Of a stretch of 9,885 nt of DNA, positions 5,485 through 9,885 are shown piece by piece (position 1 is the stretch's first letter; every line of letters starts with the position of its first letter). Below the pieces are notes generated by a model. It was not told the origin of the DNA, searched no databases, and worked only from the letters and a program-made list of their open reading frames with translations. Position numbers and translations under genes: made by a program. The DNA comes from JAJZMF01 sp035702845. GTDB lineage: Bacteria > Actinomycetota > Acidimicrobiia > Acidimicrobiales > Palsa-688. The DNA lies in the NCBI GenBank assembly GCA_035702845.1, contig DASSZK010000425.1:1-9885 (forward strand). Direction: 5' to 3'.

Positions 5485-6732
5485 TCAGGCGCCTCGCCGC
5501 CGCACCACCCATGTCCCGAACAGGCCCGCAGCGCCCAGCAGTACAAGGGGGATGCCCAAGACCATGGCCAGGTTTGTCCCCCTGGACGCAGGGGTGCCAC
5601 CCGTACCCGGGGAACCAATTACGACGCCAAGTGTCGTAGTCGGGACCGAGGACGGGACCGTCGTCGTGGCGCTCGCCGGCACAGTGCTGGTTGTCGTTTG
5701 CCGGGGCACCGACGTGGTCGTGGAGCGAGCCGCTACCGAAGTGGTTGAGCTCCGCCGGGGCAGCGAAGAGGTGGTGGTGCCGGGTGGGAGCGACGTCGTC
5801 GTGCTGCGGGGCCGAGAAGACGTCGTCGAAGGGACCGCTGTCGTCGTCACGGTCGGCACTGGCGCCGTCGTCGCCGTCGTCGTCGGCGTCGCCGTCGTCG
5901 ATGTAACGGTTGTCGGTGCAGCGGTGGTTGTCGGTGCAGCGGTGGTGGTCGGTGCCGTGGTGGTGGTAGTCGCCGGCGTCGTGGTGGTCGTAGTCGTCGA
6001 CGTCGTGGGCGCCGCGCTACTGGCGGCGAAGTTGTTGGTGATCGTGGCGGTGCAGGTCACTGTGCTGGCCCCCGTCGTCCCCGAGGCGTTGCATTGGTCG
6101 ATGCTCGTCGGCAAACCGGTGGCCTGAGAAGTGGGCGCCGTGACGGTGCAGGTCATGGTCCCGCCCGCCCCGCCCGAGCCATTGCACTGAGTGACGCTCT
6201 GGCCGCCTGGGCCTGCATCACCCGTCCGTTGGTTACCGGGTGGCGTCGCCACGCAGGTCAACGTGCTCACGGATCCAGGGCTTTGACATTGGCCCACAGT
6301 CGATGCGATCGATGCACCTAATGGGTAGCCGGTGAGGTTGTTAGTCACCGTCACGTTACAAGTGACCGTGCTGGCTCCTCCCAGCCCCGCAGTGTCGCAC
6401 TGCGTTATCCCTACCACGGGCACAGCTGAAGTGGTCGTCCCACTGGTGGGACAAACCGCCGACCCCGTGCACATATTTTGCGTGACAATCGTGGCCGACC
6501 CGGTCGGCACGGTGGGTGTGCCCGGGTTGTAGGTGAAGTCGTTGGTAACGGTGATGGCACACGAGATTGTGTCGCCTCCCACCGTGCCCGTGTTGGAGCA
6601 CTGGGTGAGGCCAACAGTTGCGGCACCTGCCCCACCGCCCCCCATTGCCGTAACGGCGAGGCCAAGGCTGAGCATCATGGCGAAGGCGGCCGCGCGAAGC
6701 GGAAGGCGTAAACGGGCGATCCTGTTTACCAT
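5485..6732 (-). CDS. Sortase-anchored surface protein with five Cys-pair repeats and a Thr/Pro stalk
   Basis: 415 aa. The signal peptide ends near AGA at residues 35-37. The ectodomain (about 38-235) holds five units built on QC...C: Cys45/58, 112/125, 149/160, 183/195 and 214/227. Several read STVTC(N/T)(V/A)T(V/I)TN after the second Cys. An extra CTGSAVC pair lies between units one and two. Residues about 241-366 are a Thr/Pro/Ser stalk, likely O-glycosylated. The C-terminus is a sorting signal: SPGTG at 374-378, a hydrophobic helix (about 387-410) and RRRGA. The usual LPxTG Leu is replaced by Ser. The next gene is a class F sortase, which supports wall anchoring. A role as adhesin or coat protein is inferred; QC...C repeats recur in actinobacterial exported proteins of unknown function. 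The ATG at 6732 is chosen because GGAG lies 10 nt upstream and the signal peptide starts cleanly; a start at 6792 would add 20 residues without a recognisable feature. Confidence 0.85.
   Translation of the reverse strand: MVNRIARLRLPLRAAAFAMMLSLGLAVTAMGGGGAGAATVGLTQCSNTGTVGGDTISCAITVTNDFTYNPGTPTVPTGSATIVTQNMCTGSAVCPTSGTTTSAVPVVGITQCDTAGLGGASTVTCNVTVTNNLTGYPLGASIASTVGQCQSPGSVSTLTCVATPPGNQRTGDAGPGGQSVTQCNGSGGAGGTMTCTVTAPTSQATGLPTSIDQCNASGTTGASTVTCTATITNNFAASSAAPTTSTTTTTTTPATTTTTAPTTTAAPTTTAAPTTVTSTTATPTTTATTAPVPTVTTTAVPSTTSSRPRSTTTSLPPGTTTSSLPRRSSTTSVAARSTTTSVPRQTTTSTVPASATTTVPSSVPTTTLGVVIGSPGTGGTPASRGTNLAMVLGIPLVLLGAAGLFGTWVVRRRGA
5599..5613 (-). other. Coding segment for the SPGTG sorting motif
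   Basis: The codons TCC CCG GGT ACG GGT encode S-P-G-T-G. Nine residues later a hydrophobic helix and an Arg cluster follow, the order expected of a cell-wall sorting signal. Sortases cut such motifs between Thr and Gly. The motif is assigned by position and by the adjacent sortase gene. Confidence 0.7.
5912..5965 (-). repeat. 18-bp tandem repeats in the stalk-coding region
   Basis: Two nearly identical 18-bp copies (5912-5929 and 5930-5947, one mismatch at the last base) are followed by a diverged third (5948-5965). They encode a TTTAAP-type hexapeptide of the Thr/Pro stalk. Slippage here would change stalk length in multiples of six residues without breaking the frame. Confidence 0.75.
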
Positions 6733-6734
6733 TA

Positions 6735-6746
6735 GGAGTTGTCTCC
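6735..6746 (-). promoter_or_regulatory. Ribosome binding site of the surface protein gene, inside a small inverted repeat
   Basis: On the minus strand GGAG (6746-6743) lies 10 nt before the ATG and fixes the start at 6732. It is followed by ACAA and CTCC (6738-6735), so GGAG and CTCC can pair in a 4-bp stem with a 4-nt loop that would hide the site. A regulatory role is speculative because the stem is short. Confidence 0.45.
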
Positions 6747-6923
6747 AGACAAGAAGAGCGGAAGCCAGCCTGGAGCAACACGGGACGTGCAACGCTCTCT
6801 CCGAGCTACCGGCCAGCCTACCTCATCTGGTAGTCCCCGGTACGGGCAATATCGGCCAAGACGACGCTGGACTTGAGCCAAATTGAGCCCGACCGAGGCC
6901 AATCAGCCCAGCTAGTCCACCTG

Positions 6924-6969
6924 GAGCGGCCGGCTCCGGTTGCGCAAGAGGAAAGCCGGCTGGCCGCTC
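6924..6969 (-). terminator. Hairpin 2 downstream of the repeat-protein operon
   Basis: GAGCGGCC (6924-6931) pairs perfectly with GGCCGCTC (6962-6969). Inside, GGCT (6932-6935) can pair with AGCC (6954-6957). It lies in the 299-bp gene-free gap 6733-7031, about 60 nt past the stop of the 102-aa gene, and has no T-tract. It probably ends the upstream operon and insulates the surface-protein gene. The rest of the gap must hold the promoter of that gene, but no convincing -35/-10 pair was found. Confidence 0.5.
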
Positions 6970-6980
6970 AGTACTTCAGC

Positions 6981-6998
6981 GAGCGCGCCGGGGCGCTC
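6981..6998 (-). terminator. Hairpin 1 downstream of the repeat-protein operon
   Basis: GAGCGC (6981-6986) pairs with GCGCTC (6993-6998) around a 6-nt loop. It is 33 nt past the stop of the 102-aa gene on the minus strand and only 11 nt from hairpin 2, so the two form a tandem, T-less terminator-like element. Confidence 0.45.
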
Positions 6999-7031
6999 AC
7001 AAATGACCTCAGGCCTGGATGCGTCGCGTAC

Positions 7032-7340
7032 TCAGAGGAAACCCAAGGCGACCATCAAGCTCATCACACCGACGAGTAACCACCAGAGCAGTTCCCGGTT
7101 CCCGTACCTGCGCTTCAGCCCCCGGAAGAACGCCCCGAGGCTCGCCACCTCCCCCGCAGCGCTGTACTGGCAAATTTCTTTCCCAGTCGCCGGCCAGTAC
7201 TCCCCGGGGTGCCATGCGTCGTCGAAGCGGTCTTTTGACGACCATTCACCGGCTAGGCGCGTGCCTGATTGGCGCTGCGGTGGGAAAGCCCTCGGAGCCG
7301 CCAGTGGTCGCTTGCGCCTAGGTTCCTCGGATGGTGTCAC
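7032..7340 (-). CDS. Unrecognised 102-aa protein with a C-terminal membrane segment
   Basis: I do not recognise this protein. Its GTG start at 7340 overlaps the TGA of the repeat-protein gene in a GTGA 4-nt overlap, the classic sign of translational coupling, which is the main reason for accepting it as real. The N-terminal third is basic and Pro/Arg-rich without a signal peptide. A middle section with EYWPATGKEICQYSAAGEV (about residues 47-65) looks like folded or conserved protein. A basic patch (RGLKRRYGNRE, about 73-83) precedes a hydrophobic segment (LLWWLLVGVMSLMVALGFL) that ends the protein. By the positive-inside rule it would be a tail-anchored membrane protein with its body in the cytoplasm. 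No Shine-Dalgarno sequence is visible, consistent with reliance on the upstream ribosome. A role with the secreted repeat protein is inferred only from the coupling. Confidence 0.7.
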   Translation of the reverse strand: MTPSEEPRRKRPLAAPRAFPPQRQSGTRLAGEWSSKDRFDDAWHPGEYWPATGKEICQYSAAGEVASLGAFFRGLKRRYGNRELLWWLLVGVMSLMVALGFL

Positions 7341-9646
7341 CGCGGTCGCGCAATCAGGACTTCAAGGGAAAGGGTGGTGCCACCCTTCACGGTTACAACC
7401 TCCGTGGCGACAAGCAAATGGTACTTCGCCTTGGCCAAGAAACCCAAGGCGGCCTCGTGGAGGTGGACGGGTATGAATGCTGAAGCTCCGTCGGCCAACT
7501 TATAGCGGGTCGCCCCGAGCAGCACGTTGTGGTACCAGAGCTTTATTGTCCCCGTGCAGCCTGCGCTGGCGCATCCCAAAGCGAGTTTCACGATGGAGGA
7601 GTGAACTGTAGCTGCCGTGGTCAACGGCGTCACCGGAGGCGGTACCACCCGGGCCATGAACGCGTCATTGCGGCCAACGACCATACAGGTCGTCGGGCTG
7701 GGACAAGAAGCAGAGTTCAGATAGCCTTGCGACCCTCCACCAACTCTTGGCTGTGCCGGGGTACTCCAGGAGCCATCGTAATATTCGACTGCACGGTTCA
7801 GGCCGTCCAAACCGAGGCAGAACCCCGTGCTGGGACAGGTCACCGACGTAATGCTCGCACTGCGGTTTGCCAGCGCAAAGCCGCGCCAGGCTCCGTCCGC
7901 GTACGTCGCTGCGAAGCCGCCATTGTCAACCGCTATGCAGAAACGAGGGCTCGGGCAAGAAACGGAGTTAAACCCGTCGCCCTCGTTACAGCCGCACGTA
8001 TCGCCCACGCTATTTGGGTCGGCGCTGACCGGCTTGCCCCAGGCACCGTTGTCGTAGGTCGTGGCGTAGCCCCCATCGTCAACGGCCATGCAGAACGTCG
8101 CGGTAGGGCACGACACGGAAGTCAGCCCGATGTTGCAGCCACAGTGGCGCGTAAGGGCCTGGGTGTCGGCAATCCTCGGGCTACCCCATGTCCCGCTGTC
8201 GTAAGCAATCGAGTGCCCGTGGCTATCGACTGCCATGCAAAAACTGGCATTCGCGCACGACACTGAGACCAGACCGGTGGAACTGGCATCGGGGTCAACA
8301 AAGACCGGGGAGCTCCAAGCTCCGTTGTCCCAGGTCACGGCATAGCCGCTGCGGTCCACCGCCACACAGAAACTGCTGCTGGGACACGATACCGAGCTCA
8401 GCTCGCCATTGGGGTCAATGAGAACCTCTCGCCCCCAGGCGCCCCCGGCGTACATTACGGCGAAGCCCATGCTCTCGACCGCCACACAGAAGTTCGTGCT
8501 CGCGCAGGATACGTCGGGCAGAATGCCGCCGCTGGGGTCGACAAGCACGGGGGCGGCCCAATTGCCGTCGTAGGTCGCAGCGAAGCCTCTCCAGTCTACG
8601 CCCATACAGAAACTGCTGCTCGAGCAGGACACGAGGTTCAACGGGAAGGACGCGCTCGCATGGGGGTCCAACAGCACAGGGGTTCCCCATGCCCCGTTAT
8701 AGGTCACCACGTAACCCTTGTCGTCGACCGCTTCGCACCAGGCCGCAGCCGCACATGATACGGAATAAAGCATTTTGTCCCACGGGTTGCCGTTACCCTC
8801 GGCAGCTACAGCAGACCCCCATGTGCCGTTCGTGTACATGAACGACTCGCCGGCGGCGTCTACCGCCATACAAAAACCGGAAGTAGGGCACGAAACTGAG
8901 TCCAGGGCGCCCACGCTGTCGACGTGCGCCGGGGCGCCCCAGGCTCCGTTCTGGTAGGTGACGATGTCAGATATTCCCACAACAGCGGCGCAGAACTCCG
9001 TGCTTGGGCAGGAGACTGAAGCGCCAACGCCGGCATATCGTTGGGGTTCTATTACGGTCGGCGTGCTCCAGGCGCCGTTGTCGTAAGCAACCGCGCGACC
9101 GGTATCGTCCACGGCCGCGCAAAAACTTGGGCTCGGGCAGGACACCGAGATTGAGCTGTTGCCGCCATTGCCTTCCGGTAGGGTCAGCTGATCGGGGTCG
9201 GCGCGCACGGGCGTCGACCAGGCCCCATTCTGGTAGGTGAAGGCATAACCGGAGTTGTCCAGGGCCATGCAGAAATCGCTACTGGCGCACGAAACCGTCT
9301 CGAAGCCAAGAGACGACGGTCCGACAGGATCCACCCTCACGGGAGTGGACCATGCTCCGTTCTGATAGACGATCGCATAACCGGCTGCATCCACGGCCAT
9401 GCAAAAATCGTTGCTTGCGCACGACAGCCCTGTTGGTGTCCCACCCAGGGTTGAGCTGTAAATGGTCGAGGGGCCGCTCCAAGTCAGAGTTGGGGCAACG
9501 CCCTGGCCCCCCGGGATTGCAGCCAGAGCACTCGCTGCGGGAAAGGCCAAGACGAAGAGGGCCGTGGCTGCGCACAGTCGACCGATAACGCGGCCGAGGC
9601 GGCGGGCTCCGTGCAGGTGCGATCCGAGCAGGTGCGTTCCGAGCAT
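7337..9646 (-). CDS. Secreted protein with 14 Cys-paired repeats (probable beta-propeller) and C-terminal surface module
   Basis: 769 aa from the ATG at 9646. A signal peptide runs to about residue 43 (Arg-rich start, hydrophobic core, Ala-rich end). Fourteen units follow (about residues 74-665), mostly 40-51 residues apart, each opening with a VSCPSxxFCxAVD-like motif and usually closing with YxNGAWSxPVxVDP. Each has a C-x5-C pair, probably one disulfide. Units ten and eleven carry extra CGCN inserts near residues 502 and 551. Length and Gly-Trp pattern suit four-stranded propeller blades, and 14 would make two seven-bladed rings; this fold is inference. Residues about 679-769 are a separate beta-rich module (LGCASAGCTGTIKLWY, ... 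AKAKYHLLVATEVVTVKGG) that recurs at the ends of actinobacterial exported proteins. There is no sorting signal. A GTG at 9703 would add 19 residues before the signal peptide and is less likely. The downstream 102-aa gene overlaps by 4 nt. Binding of a ligand or partner outside the cell is plausible, but nothing specific is shown. Confidence 0.85.
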   Translation of the reverse strand: MLGTHLLGSHLHGARRLGRVIGRLCAATALFVLAFPAASALAAIPGGQGVAPTLTWSGPSTIYSSTLGGTPTGLSCASNDFCMAVDAAGYAIVYQNGAWSTPVRVDPVGPSSLGFETVSCASSDFCMALDNSGYAFTYQNGAWSTPVRADPDQLTLPEGNGGNSSISVSCPSPSFCAAVDDTGRAVAYDNGAWSTPTVIEPQRYAGVGASVSCPSTEFCAAVVGISDIVTYQNGAWGAPAHVDSVGALDSVSCPTSGFCMAVDAAGESFMYTNGTWGSAVAAEGNGNPWDKMLYSVSCAAAAWCEAVDDKGYVVTYNGAWGTPVLLDPHASASFPLNLVSCSSSSFCMGVDWRGFAATYDGNWAAPVLVDPSGGILPDVSCASTNFCVAVESMGFAVMYAGGAWGREVLIDPNGELSSVSCPSSSFCVAVDRSGYAVTWDNGAWSSPVFVDPDASSTGLVSVSCANASFCMAVDSHGHSIAYDSGTWGSPRIADTQALTRHCGCNIGLTSVSCPTATFCMAVDDGGYATTYDNGAWGKPVSADPNSVGDTCGCNEGDGFNSVSCPSPRFCIAVDNGGFAATYADGAWRGFALANRSASITSVTCPSTGFCLGLDGLNRAVEYYDGSWSTPAQPRVGGGSQGYLNSASCPSPTTCMVVGRNDAFMARVVPPPVTPLTTAATVHSSIVKLALGCASAGCTGTIKLWYHNVLLGATRYKLADGASAFIPVHLHEAALGFLAKAKYHLLVATEVVTVKGGTTLSLEVLIARPR
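7640..9440 (-). repeat. Region of 14 diverged repeats, about 120-150 bp each, within the secreted protein gene
   Basis: Minus-strand units coding for SC-x5-FC-x-AVD recur through this stretch. On the plus strand they are easily spotted as variants of GCCATACAGAAACTGCTGCT, for example near 8071, 8232, 8366, 8486, 8606, 8866, 9266 and 9400. Copies are clearly related but diverged, so the array is old rather than a recent amplification. Confidence 0.8.
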
Positions 9647-9691
9647 GAGATTATAGCTCGGCCAATAGGGCGCCTCCCCTGAGCAGGTGCG
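9613..9691 (-). repeat. Three short direct repeats around the start of the secreted repeat protein
   Basis: GCAGGTGCG occurs at 9613-9621, and as GAGCAGGTGCG at 9626-9636 and 9681-9691 (plus-strand spelling). The first two are part of a 15-bp near-duplication inside the signal-peptide codons; the third lies 35-45 bp upstream of the ATG. They could be operator half-sites or remnants of a small duplication. Confidence 0.4.
9650..9655 (-). promoter_or_regulatory. TATAAT hexamer 3 nt before the ATG of the secreted repeat protein
   Basis: On the minus strand the order is TATAAT, CTC, ATG. The hexamer matches the -10 consensus exactly, unusual in this GC-rich window, but it is too close to the ATG for a normal leaderless start (6-7 nt is expected). 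No clear -35 or Shine-Dalgarno sequence accompanies it. It may be a promoter with an unusual start site or chance. Confidence 0.3.
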
Positions 9692-9765
9692 CCGCAAGAA
9701 CACTCACAGCGCGAATTGTCGGCGACGTTGCACGCACAGGGGTGCTGGCCTGGTTCGCACGGGTA

Positions 9766-9801
9766 CTCGAGCCGTCGCCGGTCCACCGGCGACGGCTCGA
9801 G
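9766..9801 (-). terminator. Strong 16-bp hairpin downstream of the right-edge gene
   Basis: CTCGAGCCGTCGCCGG (9766-9781) and CCGGCGACGGCTCGAG (9786-9801) are exact inverse complements separated by TCCA. It lies 44 nt past the stop codon of the minus-strand gene at the right edge and 119 nt upstream of the start of the repeat protein. There is no T-tract on either side; such T-less hairpins are common intrinsic or Rho-assisted terminators in high-GC actinobacteria. Confidence 0.75.
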
Positions 9802-9845
9802 CTCAACCAAGGCGGCTACTTGAACCGCAGGTCGGCGGGTACCGC

Positions 9846-9885
9846 TTAGCCCTTCTTGGTCTCCCAGAAGATGCGGTCGATCTCG
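9846..9885 (-). CDS. C-terminal end of an unidentified gene (runs off the right edge)
   Basis: On the minus strand the last 40 bases read as 12 codons, EIDRIFWETKKG, followed by TAA at 9848-9846. A strong terminator-like hairpin follows 44 nt later, as expected for a gene end. The mixed charged and aromatic residues look like a protein end rather than a random frame, but twelve residues are too few to name the family. The partial codon at 9885 shows the gene continues to the right. Confidence 0.55.
   Translation of the reverse strand, partial: EIDRIFWETKKG

Noticed and set aside
5484..5618. Longer sortase with a start at 5618
   Set aside because: The extra 45 residues overlap the sorting signal of the upstream gene, and the GTG at 5483 has a ribosome site and begins directly at the membrane anchor.
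5552..6127. 191-aa Val-rich open frame on the plus strand
   Set aside because: It is the antisense of the Thr/Pro stalk and part of the ectodomain of the surface protein, stop-free for the same codon reason.
6873..7079. 68-aa plus-strand open frame across the gap and the end of the 102-aa gene
   Set aside because: It starts at a TTG without a ribosome binding site, overlaps the accepted 102-aa gene in antisense, and contains both terminator-like hairpins.
7529..8266. 245-aa plus-strand open frame
   Set aside because: It is antisense to the Cys-paired repeat array; its own repeats only mirror those of the true gene.
7700..9430. CRISPR-like periodic repeats
   Set aside because: The periodicity is codon-based, diverged and in frame with a single long protein; repeats and intervening sequence are both coding.

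Overview
The window is a high-GC stretch with many GTG starts, few strong Shine-Dalgarno sites, secreted proteins with long Thr/Pro/Ser linkers, and a class F sortase. This combination suggests an actinobacterium; the Thr-rich linkers and the Cys-paired secreted repeats would suit Acidimicrobiia or a relative. That placement is inference, because the window holds no rRNA or other phylogenetic marker gene.

Layout from left to right. (1) The left edge carries the first 73 codons of a patatin-like phospholipase on the minus strand. A 237-bp divergent gap with a perfect 14-bp palindrome separates it from (2) a plus-strand secreted NlpC/P60 peptidoglycan hydrolase with a coiled-coil region and a Thr-rich linker. 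(3) Converging on it from the right are two minus-strand membrane transporters: an ArsB-like member of the ion transporter superfamily and, upstream of it, a DMT/NIPA-like permease. (4) A plus-strand tRNA-Leu(UAA) without an encoded CCA is followed by a T-tract. (5) A tightly spaced minus-strand pair encodes a cell-wall-anchored protein with five Cys-pair repeats, a Thr/Pro stalk and a sorting signal with an SPGTG motif, followed 1 nt later by a class F sortase. (6) A 299-bp gene-free gap holds two hairpins. (7) A minus-strand operon encodes a 769-aa secreted protein made of 14 Cys-paired repeats, which I suggest form beta-propeller blades, plus a C-terminal actinobacterial surface module. It overlaps by 4 nt (GTGA) an unrecognised 102-aa protein with a C-terminal membrane segment. 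(8) At the right edge a strong 16-bp hairpin lies just after the last 12 codons of another minus-strand gene.

Most of the coding capacity serves the cell envelope: a wall hydrolase, a wall-anchored adhesin-like protein with its probable sortase, a large exported repeat protein with a small membrane partner, and two transporters. The sortase/substrate pair and the repeat-protein/membrane-protein pair are the two most system-like units. No mobile-element genes, CRISPR array, phage genes or recognisable defence cassette are visible, although the patatin fragment could belong to something lying outside the window.
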